Part shown: in pieces, positions 38,119 to 45,264 of the stretch | How positions within the stretch are numbered: position 1 is the first letter of the stretch | Layout: every line of letters starts with the position of its first letter | From: Glycocaulis sp. | GTDB lineage: Bacteria > Pseudomonadota > Alphaproteobacteria > Caulobacterales > Maricaulaceae | Direction: 5' to 3' | Length of the DNA: 47,896 nucleotides | Assembly (NCBI GenBank): GCA_022565665.1 | Contig: JAIUMI010000019.1 | Location: forward strand, 1 to 47,896 | Notes under the pieces: generated by a model | The model's database searches: none | Told to the model about the DNA's origin: nothing | The model's input: the letters and a program-made list of their open reading frames with translations, nothing else | Position numbers and translations under genes: made by a program

Positions 38119-38146
38119 CGCCCGGCCCTTCGCGGCCGGGCGTTTT
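38119..38146 (+). terminator. Intrinsic terminator of the M13 peptidase gene
   Basis: The GC-rich hairpin CGCCCGGCC-CTTC-GCGGCCGGGCG is followed by TTTTCGTTT, 25 bp after the peptidase stop codon. Confidence 0.9.
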
Positions 38147-38250
38147 CGTTTGCGCCGCACCATTAAGCCTTTCTCCACCATGATCTGGCGATAAGCAGAG
38201 CCATACACCCGTTGAAAGCCCCGCTGCCGCAAGGGGCATGGAGCAGATCC

Positions 38251-38379
38251 ATGAAGAAGCTCTGGCAGGCTGTTGCCATTCTTGCCGTCGCCATGGTGTT
38301 AGCCTCGTGCAACACCATTCAGGGCGTGGGACGCGACATCACCCGCGCGGGCGAGTTCCTCGAAGACATCACCAGCTAG
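38251..38379 (+). CDS. Entericidin-like small lipoprotein, copy 1
   Basis: A 42-residue protein starting MKKLWQAVAILAVAMV with lipobox LASC (Cys20), then CNTIQGVGRDITRAGEF and an EDITS end. This is the pattern of the entericidin A/B family, envelope lipoproteins linked in enterobacteria to stress-induced lysis and its antidote. In this genome group the role is unknown. Two paralogs follow in tandem (38480-38608 and 38707-38835). A palindromic hairpin (GCCAGATGGCGTCTGGC, 38393-38409) follows the stop. The gene was read directly from the sequence because it is very short. Confidence 0.88.
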   Translation: MKKLWQAVAILAVAMVLASCNTIQGVGRDITRAGEFLEDITS

Positions 38380-38479
38380 CGCATTTCAGGGAGCCAGATG
38401 GCGTCTGGCCGCGTATAGTGAAAAGTAGGTCCACCCGGCAGGGGCGCAGGCCTGTGATCAAGTCAAGGAGTTACTGTTC

Positions 38480-38608
38480 ATGAAGACCGCACTTCTCGTG
38501 ATCGGCCTTGTGGCCCTCATGCTTGCCCTGTCGGCCTGCAACACCATTCAGGGTGTGGGCCGCGACATCACCCGCACCGGCGAGGCGCTGGAAGATATCA
38601 CCAGCTAG
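38480..38608 (+). CDS. Entericidin-like small lipoprotein, copy 2
   Basis: A second 42-residue member with lipobox LSAC (Cys20). The mature part CNTIQGVGRDITRTGEALED is nearly identical to copy 1 and it shares the final DITS. The hydrophobic signal is different (ALLVIGLVALMLAL), so duplication happened long enough ago for the leader to diverge. AAGGAG lies 8-13 bp before the ATG. A CGCC-TTTCA-GGCG hairpin follows the stop, in the same relative place as in copy 1. Confidence 0.88.
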   Translation: MKTALLVIGLVALMLALSACNTIQGVGRDITRTGEALEDITS

Positions 38609-38706
38609 CCAAAGGCTTCACGCGATTTGGGAGCCAAACCGCCTTTCAGGCGTTAATGACCCATAAGCGGAGCGCGATGGTGCGCCTGCAAGTGGAGATC
38701 AAGACC

Positions 38707-38835
38707 ATGAAAGCGACCTATATCGCGTCCGGCCTTGCTGCCATTCTGCTCATCCTGACCGCCTGCAACACCGTGCAGGGCGCGGGCCGCGACATTCAAG
38801 GTGCCGGCGAGACCATCGAGGATGCCGCCGAGTAG
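38707..38835 (+). CDS. Entericidin-like small lipoprotein, copy 3
   Basis: The third 42-residue member has lipobox LTAC (Cys20) and mature sequence CNTVQGAGRDIQGAGETIED ending DAAE. It is the most diverged of the three and resembles classical entericidin B (CNTxxGxGxDI). A strong terminator at 38863-38897 closes the cluster. The three genes are 100 and 98 bp apart, so each may have its own promoter or be processed from one transcript. Confidence 0.88.
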   Translation: MKATYIASGLAAILLILTACNTVQGAGRDIQGAGETIEDAAE

Positions 38836-38862
38836 GCGCACACACCGGATCAGCACGGCCAA

Positions 38863-38897
38863 AGAGGCGGTGGCTCCCCTTCCACCGCCTCTTTTTT
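38863..38897 (+). terminator. Intrinsic terminator closing the entericidin cluster
   Basis: AGAGGCGGTGG and CCACCGCCTCT form a perfect 11-bp stem with an 8-nt loop, followed by a six-T run, 27 bp after copy 3. Confidence 0.93.
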
Positions 38898-38985
38898 GAC
38901 CCCGCCTCGTGCAAAACGCTTGAAAACGGGCCGTGATCCCGGGTTAGCTGGCGGCGTGATCACTCTGACCCCGTCGAGGCGCGCC

Positions 38986-39675
38986 ATGCTTACGGCACAC
39001 CATATTGCGGAAACCCTGGGCAAGGCGCTGGCGTCCGGGCAGGAATACAGCTCGCCCTACCGGCTGACCGTGTTCAAGCCGTTCTCCGACGCTCTCTACG
39101 CAGACATTCTCGCTCATCTGCCGGACGATGCGTTCTACTCCCCGCTGGGTCATCGCGATGCTGTGCGCCCCGACGGGACCAGCACGCGCAACATGTTTTC
39201 CTTCAAGGAGAAGTCCGTAAAGCGGTTGCCGCCCGAACAGGCCGCGTTCTGGCGCGAGTTCAATGCCATCATGCGAAGCCGTGAGGTATGCGAGGTTTTC
39301 CTGCGCCATCTGGAGCCGGAACTCACGCGCCGGTTCAACATGCCGCTCGCCGACATTCCCTGCTACCCCACCGCGCGGCTGGGACGCGATTCCGACGGCT
39401 ACCGGATCACCCCCCATCCTGACAGCGCTGACAGGGTGTATACCGCCCAGGTCTATCTCGCTGAGGACGACAGTCAGGTCGAAGTGGGCACCACCGTGTA
39501 CCGGCAGGAGGGCGATGGCAGCTTCCAGTCGGTGCGCCGCCTGCCTTTCCTGCCCAATACCGGATTTTGCTTTGCGCGCGACGAGCACACGTTTCACGGT
39601 GTGGAGACGGTCTCGCTGACACGTCCGCGCAACAATCTGCACATATCCTGCTTTGCCATCGACAAGGACGTTTAG
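38986..39675 (+). CDS. 2OG-Fe(II) oxygenase family protein
   Basis: A 229-residue protein with the double-stranded beta-helix iron/2-oxoglutarate pattern. HPD (His144-Asp146, in RITPHPDSADRVYTAQVYL) and a distal His204 (HTFHGVE) supply iron ligands. Arg213 or Arg215 (TRPRNNLHI) would bind 2-oxoglutarate. The N-terminal half contains LTVFKPFSDALYADILAHLPDDAFY. The substrate is unknown; relatives hydroxylate proteins or small molecules. The longest frame begins inside the upstream terminator, so the ATG at 38986 (GAGG 7 bp upstream) was chosen; GTG 38956 is an alternative. No partner gene is obvious. Confidence 0.82.
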   Translation: MLTAHHIAETLGKALASGQEYSSPYRLTVFKPFSDALYADILAHLPDDAFYSPLGHRDAVRPDGTSTRNMFSFKEKSVKRLPPEQAAFWREFNAIMRSREVCEVFLRHLEPELTRRFNMPLADIPCYPTARLGRDSDGYRITPHPDSADRVYTAQVYLAEDDSQVEVGTTVYRQEGDGSFQSVRRLPFLPNTGFCFARDEHTFHGVETVSLTRPRNNLHISCFAIDKDV

Positions 39676-39686
39676 GCTTTATCGGC

Positions 39687-40016
39687 CTAAGCCCGTCCCT
39701 GCTCCCGGCGCTTCATCAGCGGGCGCACCGCCGCGGTGAACGAGGTGGCGAACAGGGCGATGATAACGCGCGCGATAATGGTGAAGAAGACCAGGGTGAA
39801 TTGCGGCTCACTGGTCCACTGGCGCAGCGCCGCCCGATAGGTCGGCGGCAGGTCGGTGCTGGTGATGAAGCGGTACACCACGCCGGACGCATCCTGAACC
39901 ATCAGCAGCCAGGTCGGCTGGAACAGGGCACACATGACCAAAAGTATCGGTGCCATGATGGCCGACAGGGCCAGCGTCATAGATGCGGAAAGCGGGCGCC
40001 CCAGTAAGCGGAACAT
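39687..40016 (-). CDS. Small membrane protein, unknown
   Basis: The 109-residue product has two hydrophobic segments (MTLALSAIMAPILLVMCALF and FTLVFFTIIARVIIALFATSF) separated by a soluble stretch containing YRFITSTDLPPTYRAALRQW, and a basic end. I do not recognise a family. A strong GGAGGGAG ribosome site precedes ATG 40016. It is convergent with the 2OG oxygenase gene. Probably an inner-membrane protein with about 40 residues exposed between the spans. Confidence 0.7.
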   Translation of the reverse strand: MFRLLGRPLSASMTLALSAIMAPILLVMCALFQPTWLLMVQDASGVVYRFITSTDLPPTYRAALRQWTSEPQFTLVFFTIIARVIIALFATSFTAAVRPLMKRREQGRA

Positions 40017-40117
40017 GATGCAACTCCCTCCATTGCAGGCGAAGGCCGGAACGTGGCGCTGATCCCCTCAAGCCGTCTGTCCCGCCCGTGATGGTCTCAC
40101 TCTAGCAAACAGAAATG

Positions 40118-40146
40118 GGCCCGTCGCGCCCGAAGGCGGACGGGCC
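40118..40146 (-). terminator. Hairpin after the secreted 106-residue gene
   Basis: GGCCCGTC and GACGGGCC frame an inner GCGCCC...GGC stem. On the minus strand the hairpin is followed by TTTCTGTTT, about 25 bp after the stop of the gene at 40172. Confidence 0.75.
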
Positions 40147-40171
40147 ACGCCTTGCCGCGCAAACAGCGGTA

Positions 40172-40492
40172 TCACTCGATCCGGGTGATCGTCATCTCCG
40201 AACCGTCCGCGCTCCACTCGGTCGTGGTCATGCTCTCGCCGACATCGGTGGGCTCGAACGGATTGCACAGCGGCTCTTCGCCGGCCGTGATGCACAGAAC
40301 GCCGTCCTCGAACGCCCAGCTGCCTTCCTGACCCAGCGAGTTGGTCATCGACCCGTCCTCGTGGAAGGTCGTGGTATAGGTCAGCTCCGCTGACGGAATA
40401 CCGATCTCGTAGACATGGCCCGCCGGGCCGTCGGCAAGGGCAAGCCCCGCCAGCCCCAACGCGGCAATCACGCCCGCTGCAAATGCCTTCAT
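40172..40492 (-). CDS. Small exported protein, unknown
   Basis: A 106-residue protein with a signal peptide (MKAFAAGVIAALGLAGLALA, cleavage near residue 20). The beta-rich, acidic mature part contains two cysteines (CITAGEEPLCNPF) that could form a disulfide. The stretch TTTFHEDGSMTNSLGQEGSWAFEDGVLCI looks like a lipocalin-type or META-like strand pattern (expected change between an environment and a reference state), but no family is certain. The ATG at 40492 is set by GGGAGGAG; the longer upstream frame has no signal sequence. A terminator follows. Confidence 0.75.
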   Translation of the reverse strand: MKAFAAGVIAALGLAGLALADGPAGHVYEIGIPSAELTYTTTFHEDGSMTNSLGQEGSWAFEDGVLCITAGEEPLCNPFEPTDVGESMTTTEWSADGSEMTITRIE

Positions 40493-40723
40493 GAAAGTCT
40501 CCTCCCTGACTGACTTGTCCCTCGCCCCTGCCACTTCCGGGCAGCCGGCCGGTATGGTTAACGAGACGTAAAAAGAGTCAAGCCTGAACCATCCCGTCCG
40601 GCGGAGCGGGATGCGGCAGAAATGCCGTCAGCGCCCTCTGGCGGAGGGGGACGGCACACGCTATAGATCATCCAACCGGACCGGCAGCCCGTCTGCCCTG
40701 TCAGCATCTGTGAGGACTTCACC

Positions 40724-40804
40724 ATGGCGGCTCTGATCGCTCTTGGCCTGTGCTTTGGCCTGTTCGCGCTGTTCAACCTGCTCGAGTTCAAGCGGCTCGA
40801 CTAG
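40724..40804 (+). CDS. 26-residue single-span membrane peptide
   Basis: An ATG with GAGG 8 bp upstream opens a 26-codon frame, MAALIALGLCFGLFALFNLL followed by EFKRLD and TAG. It is one hydrophobic helix with a charged C-terminal tail, the shape of small membrane proteins such as KdpF. It ends 38 bp before the Na+/Ca2+ antiporter gene on the same strand, so it may be co-transcribed as a small accessory subunit. Too short for standard gene finding; read by eye. Translation is unproven. Confidence 0.5.
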   Translation: MAALIALGLCFGLFALFNLLEFKRLD

Positions 40805-40842
40805 GGCGAAGGGCCCACTGATCCAGCGGCACCGGAGCTTCC

Positions 40843-41832
40843 ATGTCAGCCATCCTGCTTGATGCGCTCCTGCTGGGTGTCGGGATCATCATCATCCTGT
40901 TTGGCGGGGATTATCTGGTGCGCGGCGCAGCCTCGCTCGCGCGCAAGACCGGTGCGCCCGCGCTCCTGATAGGCCTCACCGTGGTGGCCTTTGGCACCAG
41001 CGCGCCGGAAATGGTGGTCAGCGTGTTTGCCGCGCTGGCTGGCTCACCGGGGCTCGCTGTCGGCAATATTGTCGGCTCCAATATCGCCAATATCTTTCTG
41101 GTGCTCGGCATACCCGCCGTTATCGCGGCCATAGGCACCACCGCCAAGGGCGTGCGCACCAATGCGCTGATCGCTCTGGCTGCCAGCCTGCTCTTCGTCG
41201 GCCTGTCATGGGATCGCAACCTCTCCTATGCGGAGGGCGGCATTCTGGCATCACTCATCGTCGTCTACGTGATCTATCTGGCCATAGTGGCCATGCGCAG
41301 GCGCGACGATCCGGTGGTCGCGGAACTGGCGAGCGTCGACGAGATGGAGGGGCTGCCCAAGACCAATCTTGGTGTGGCGTTCAGCCTGATTGCCGGCCTG
41401 ATAGCCCTACCCATCGGGGCCAATCTGATCGTGGAGGGCGGTTCTGGCCTTGCCGTGACGGTAGGCGTGCCGGAGGCGGTAGTGGGCCTCACCCTGCTCG
41501 CCATCGGCACATCGCTGCCCGAACTGGCCACGACGCTGGTCGCGGCGCTGCGGCGTCAGGCCGACATGGCGATTGGCAATGTGATCGGCTCGAACATTTT
41601 CAACGTCCTCGCCGTGGGCGGGATTACCGGCCTTGCCGCCGGGGCGTTCGCGGGCGGGGTCGAGGTGGACGAAACCTTCTTCCGGCTCGATTTCTGGATG
41701 TTCATGGCCAGCGCCATCTTCGTGACGCTGCTGGTGATGTCGAGGCAGAAGATGGGCCGGGTAACGGGCCTCACCCTCCTGATCGCCTATTTGGCCTATC
41801 TTGGCGCGCTGGCCTGGATCAATCTGGGCTGA
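40843..41832 (+). CDS. Calcium/sodium antiporter (CaCA family, YrbG-like)
   Basis: A 329-residue membrane protein with about ten spans and two inverted Na+/Ca2+-exchanger repeats. The alpha-1 signature is VVAFGTSAPEMVVSVFA with NIVGSNIANIFLVLG, and alpha-2 is LLAIGTSLPELATTLVA with NVIGSNIFNVLAVGG. The Ser/Pro-Glu pairs are the ion-binding residues. It exchanges cations across the inner membrane, the exact ions being unproven. The ATG at 40843 follows a GGAG site. A possible 26-residue membrane peptide precedes it. Confidence 0.94.
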   Translation: MSAILLDALLLGVGIIIILFGGDYLVRGAASLARKTGAPALLIGLTVVAFGTSAPEMVVSVFAALAGSPGLAVGNIVGSNIANIFLVLGIPAVIAAIGTTAKGVRTNALIALAASLLFVGLSWDRNLSYAEGGILASLIVVYVIYLAIVAMRRRDDPVVAELASVDEMEGLPKTNLGVAFSLIAGLIALPIGANLIVEGGSGLAVTVGVPEAVVGLTLLAIGTSLPELATTLVAALRRQADMAIGNVIGSNIFNVLAVGGITGLAAGAFAGGVEVDETFFRLDFWMFMASAIFVTLLVMSRQKMGRVTGLTLLIAYLAYLGALAWINLG

Positions 41833-41835
41833 ACC

Positions 41836-42042
41836 TTATCGATCCGGCCCGATCCGGTAGTGATTACCGATCAGCATGAGCGAGCCAAGCGCGCCCGCGA
41901 TCAGCAGCCCGATCCCTGTCCACAGCTCCCAGCCGGCAAGCAATACAGCCACGAAGCCGATCAGCCCCAGATCCAGCGGCAGGGTCCAGATCAGGATGCG
42001 GCGGACCCACTCGCCCTCGGATATGTTGTTATCATCTGGCAT
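41836..42042 (-). CDS. Small two-span membrane protein
   Basis: The 68-residue protein has two hydrophobic helices (ILIWTLPLDLGLIGFVAVLLAG and GIGLLIAGALGSLMLIGNHY) joined by a short loop and an acidic N-terminus. Family unknown. It begins 6 bp after the crotonase stop codon on the same strand, which suggests an operon with 42049-43397. The ribosome site is weak, so expression is probably coupled to the upstream gene. Confidence 0.6.
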   Translation of the reverse strand: MPDDNNISEGEWVRRILIWTLPLDLGLIGFVAVLLAGWELWTGIGLLIAGALGSLMLIGNHYRIGPDR

Positions 42043-42048
42043 GGCGGC

Positions 42049-42921
42049 TCAATACTCCGGGTCTGAACGGTAAGGCCAGCCCGGCGGCAGGTCTGCGGGC
42101 ACCTTGCCGGGGAAGGCGGGCGGGCGCTTTTCCAGAAAGCTCATCACGCCCTCGCGCGCATCCTCGCTCATGCCCCGGCGCAGGATCGCGCGGCTTTCAA
42201 GCCGGTGGGCCTCCATCGGGTGGGAAGCGCCCAGCATCTGCCAGGCGAGATAGCGGTTCATCGATACAGAAACGGGCGACGTAGCCGTGATCATCGCGCG
42301 GGCACGCTCATAGGCGCGCTCCAGCACCTGTTCAGCAGGTACCAGCTCGCTCACCAGCCCCTTCGCAAACGCCTCCTCGCTCATGAAGGTGCGCCCTGTC
42401 AGGCCCCAGTCCAGCGCCGTCTCAATGCCCACCACGCGCGGCAGGAACCAGCTGGCACACCCGTCCCAGGCAATACCCCGCTTGGTGAAGGGATAGGCCA
42501 TCTTGGCGTCTTGCGCCGCGATGCGGATATCCATGGGCAGGATCATGGTCGCGCCAATGCCCACCGCCGCGCCATTAATGGCGCCGATGACCGGCTTGGC
42601 GCTGTTGAAGATGCGCAGGTTCAAGAGCCCGCCGGAATCGCGCCATTCAGGATCGGTCTCGTTGAGCTCGCCGCTGGCTGCGGCCTGTGCAACAGCATTG
42701 AACGTCTCCGCGCCGGTGGAGAGGTCCGCACCCGCGCAGAAGGCCTTGCCTGCACCGGTCACGATCACCGCATGCACATCCGGGTCGGCATCGCTCTCAT
42801 CGAACGCGGCGACAAGTTCGCGGCCCATCTCATGGGTGAAGGCGTTCATCGCCTCCGGCCGGTTCAGCGTGACAAGCGCGATATGGTCGGAGACTGCGTA
42901 CGTGATGGTGGAATAGCTCAT
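42049..42921 (-). CDS. Enoyl-CoA hydratase/isomerase (crotonase family)
   Basis: A 290-residue protein with the crotonase fold. Seen are TLNRPEAMNAFTHEM, the oxyanion motif AGKAFCAGADLSTG and KPVIGAINGAAVGIGATMILPMDIRIA. The usual catalytic Glu region reads KRGIAWDGCASWFLPRVVG, with Asp-Gly in place of the typical E...G. Relatives act in fatty-acid or other acyl-CoA catabolism; the substrate is unassigned. ATG 42921 overlaps the stop of the DUF3224 gene by 4 bp, so the two are translationally coupled. Confidence 0.9.
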   Translation of the reverse strand: MSYSTITYAVSDHIALVTLNRPEAMNAFTHEMGRELVAAFDESDADPDVHAVIVTGAGKAFCAGADLSTGAETFNAVAQAAASGELNETDPEWRDSGGLLNLRIFNSAKPVIGAINGAAVGIGATMILPMDIRIAAQDAKMAYPFTKRGIAWDGCASWFLPRVVGIETALDWGLTGRTFMSEEAFAKGLVSELVPAEQVLERAYERARAMITATSPVSVSMNRYLAWQMLGASHPMEAHRLESRAILRRGMSEDAREGVMSFLEKRPPAFPGKVPADLPPGWPYRSDPEY

Positions 42922-43397
42922 TGTCCCTCCCCGGACGGCAGCGTGTATTCCAGCGTGTAATTATGTACACCCTCGACAATATCGAGCAGGAATTCGCCCG
43001 CGATGCCGCTGAGATCGCCGGTGCCTGAACCGGGCACGATGGTTATGGACAGGGATTGCGCGCCGGCATCCATCACACCGCGGTGGACAAGCGAGAAGGC
43101 CCCTTCCCGGCCCTCAAGGCGCCCTTCCAGCCGCTCTATGAGTACATAGGCGCCGGAACCTGCCTGCGCATCAAAAAGCCCCAGCATCTCGCCTGCGGCG
43201 GTCCCTTCGAAATCCCCGTGGAAGGCCTTGGTGATCACGTAGCGCGTGTGCGCTCCGGGTCCGGGCTCGCCTTGCGGCGTCAACTGGACAGTGAACGTGC
43301 CGGTAGCGGTGTGCGATGTCATGGCCGCGTCCTCTGCCAGAGCGGCGGGAGCGAGGAGGCAAAGCGCTGCCGTAACGCCCGTCAGTTGCCGGATCAT
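42918..43397 (-). CDS. DUF3224 family exported protein
   Basis: A 159-residue protein with a signal peptide (VTAALCLLAPAALA, cleavage near residue 21) and a DUF3224 beta-barrel-type domain. Family motifs are TGTFTVQLTPQG, FHGDFEGTAAGEML, SGAYVLIERLEGRLEGREGAFSLVHRGVMDAG, the conserved VPGSGTGDLSGIAGEF and HNYTLEYTLP. Members are often annotated as unknown or allene-oxide-cyclase-like barrels, and most lack a signal peptide, so export is notable. A GGGAGGAA ribosome site precedes ATG 43397. It is coupled to the crotonase gene. Confidence 0.8.
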   Translation of the reverse strand: MIRQLTGVTAALCLLAPAALAEDAAMTSHTATGTFTVQLTPQGEPGPGAHTRYVITKAFHGDFEGTAAGEMLGLFDAQAGSGAYVLIERLEGRLEGREGAFSLVHRGVMDAGAQSLSITIVPGSGTGDLSGIAGEFLLDIVEGVHNYTLEYTLPSGEGQ

Positions 43398-43469
43398 GTT
43401 TTCCTCCCGCCTGCTTTACCTGCTGAAAGGATGGGCGGGGGAGAGGGGCGTGTAAAGCGGCGCGGGCGG

Positions 43470-44567
43470 TCAGACGTTGAACTTGAACAGCATCACATCG
43501 CCGTCCTGGACGACGTATTCCTTGCCTTCCTGGCGCAGCTTGCCAGCCTCGCGCGCACCCGCCTCGCCGTTGAGGGAGACATAATCGTCAAAAGCGATGG
43601 TTTCGGCGCGGATGAAGCCCTTTTCAAAGTCGCCATGGATGACGCCGGCCGCGCGCGGGGCTTTCCAGCCCTTGCGGATGGTCCAGGCGCGCGCCTCTTT
43701 CGGCCCGGCGGTGAAATAGGTCTGCAGGTCCAACAGGTCATAGCCCGCCTTGATGAGACGGTTGAGGCCGGGTTCGGACAGATCCAGCGATTCCAGATAT
43801 TCGGCGCGCTCTTCAGGTTCCAGCAGGGCCAGCTCGGCTTCGATCTTGGCGGAGATCACGACGCTGATCGCGCCTTCCTCGGCCGCGCGCTTCTCTACTA
43901 GCTCGCTCATCGCATTGCCCGTGGCGGCGCTTTCTTCGTCGACATTGGCAATGAAAAGCACAGGCTTGGAGGTGAGAAGCTGGAGCATGCGCCATTCGCG
44001 GCGCTGGTCTTCGGGCACCTCGGCAAAGCGCGCCGGACGGCCCTCGCGCAGCTGTTCCAGCGCGATATCAATGAGCGCGATCTGCGCCTTGGCGTCCTTG
44101 TCGCCGGACTTGGCCTTTTTCTCTACATTGGCGCGGCGCTTCTCGAGGCTTTCCATGTCAGCGAGCATCAGCTCGGTCTCGACCGTCTCGAAATCAGCCA
44201 GCGGATCGACCTTGCCGGCCACGTGGGTCACATCATCATCGATGAAGCAGCGCAGCACATAGACGACCGCATCCACCTCACGGATATTGGCCAGGAACTG
44301 GTTGCCCAGCCCCTCGCCCTGGCTCGCGCCCTTCACAAGGCCTGCAATGTCCACAAAGCTCATCCGCGCCGGGATGATGCTGGCAGAACCGGCAATCTTC
44401 GCGATCTTTTCAAGGCGCGGTTCGGGCACGGCGACGTCGCCGACATTCGGCTCGATCGTGCAGAACGGATAGTTCGCGGCCTGCGCGGCAGCGGTCTGGG
44501 TGAGCGCGTTGAACAGGGTCGATTTGCCAACATTGGGCAGGCCGACAATACCACATTTGAAACCCAT
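43470..44567 (-). CDS. ychF: Redox-regulated ATPase YchF (Obg family)
   Basis: The 365-residue protein has an N-terminal P-loop GLPNVGKS (9-16), a G2 region with TAAAQAANYPFCTIEPNVG, G3 DIAGLVKGASQGEGLGNQFL and a G4 region reading NVDE in place of GTP-specific NKxD, which fits YchF's ATP preference. A coiled coil (about 130-205) and a C-terminal TGS domain with LQTYFTAGPKEARAWTIRKG follow. It binds ribosomes and modulates stress responses. It stands downstream of pth and rplY on the same strand, as in many alphaproteobacteria. Confidence 0.97.
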   Translation of the reverse strand: MGFKCGIVGLPNVGKSTLFNALTQTAAAQAANYPFCTIEPNVGDVAVPEPRLEKIAKIAGSASIIPARMSFVDIAGLVKGASQGEGLGNQFLANIREVDAVVYVLRCFIDDDVTHVAGKVDPLADFETVETELMLADMESLEKRRANVEKKAKSGDKDAKAQIALIDIALEQLREGRPARFAEVPEDQRREWRMLQLLTSKPVLFIANVDEESAATGNAMSELVEKRAAEEGAISVVISAKIEAELALLEPEERAEYLESLDLSEPGLNRLIKAGYDLLDLQTYFTAGPKEARAWTIRKGWKAPRAAGVIHGDFEKGFIRAETIAFDDYVSLNGEAGAREAGKLRQEGKEYVVQDGDVMLFKFNV

Positions 44568-44649
44568 GGACGCACCCGTGCTCGCGCTGTGAGATAAGCT
44601 GGCGTGGGGTTAGACGCGTGGGGGTCCAGCGTCAATGGAGCGGGTGTTG

Positions 44650-45225
44650 TCACCGCCCCCCGCAGGGGAAATCGGTGCCGCCCATCAGCTCCAGAGCAAA
44701 GCTGCCCGCCATGCGGTCAAAAGCGGTGCGGGCCTCGTCAAAACGGGCCTGCGGCCCCTCCAGGGTGAGCACATAGTCGGCTCCGCAGCGTGTGGCCGCG
44801 ATCCCGCTCCAGCGCCGGTCATCGCTGCGTCCGGTATAGGACAGGGCCTCGGCCTCGCCCGTGCGCGCCGGTGCCCCGCCCGCCTCGCTGGACACGACCA
44901 GAGGCACGCGCAGGCGCGCTCCGGGCCGGAAGCCCGGACCATCAAGGCGCAGGACCAGCGCGTCGATACTGTCATCGGGCAGGCCGGGCACGCCGCTGGC
45001 TTCGGTTTCCAGCGCCGAGGCCTCAAGCCGGGCATCCATCTCTGCATGGAGCAGCACTACGCCCGACCCGTCCTCGTAAGGGAGATACTGCCAGCCTGCA
45101 GGCAAGGTGACGTGAAACCCCGCCCCGGCATGGATATAGGGCGTATCGCGCTCCAGCACGGCGCCCGGTTCAGGCGCGCTGGCCGCCTGCAGGGTGAGGC
45201 CGGAGAGAAGGGCAGCGAATATCAT
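44650..45225 (-). CDS. Exported protein of unknown function
   Basis: A 191-residue protein with a short signal peptide (AALLSGLTLQAASA, cleavage near residue 17). The mature part includes GAGFHVTLPAGWQYLPYEDGSGVVLLHAEMDARL, CGADYVLTLEGP and FDEARTAFDRMAGSF, reminiscent of periplasmic proteins that report on lipid or envelope stress. I cannot assign a family. It sits between pth and ychF in an otherwise conserved housekeeping order, so it is a lineage-specific insertion. One cysteine pair (Cys145 region and the C-terminal Cys) could form a disulfide. Confidence 0.72.
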   Translation of the reverse strand: MIFAALLSGLTLQAASAPEPGAVLERDTPYIHAGAGFHVTLPAGWQYLPYEDGSGVVLLHAEMDARLEASALETEASGVPGLPDDSIDALVLRLDGPGFRPGARLRVPLVVSSEAGGAPARTGEAEALSYTGRSDDRRWSGIAATRCGADYVLTLEGPQARFDEARTAFDRMAGSFALELMGGTDFPCGGR

Positions 45226-45264
45226 AACCCGTCCAGAATACGCCTTTGAGCGCGCGGCAGGAAG

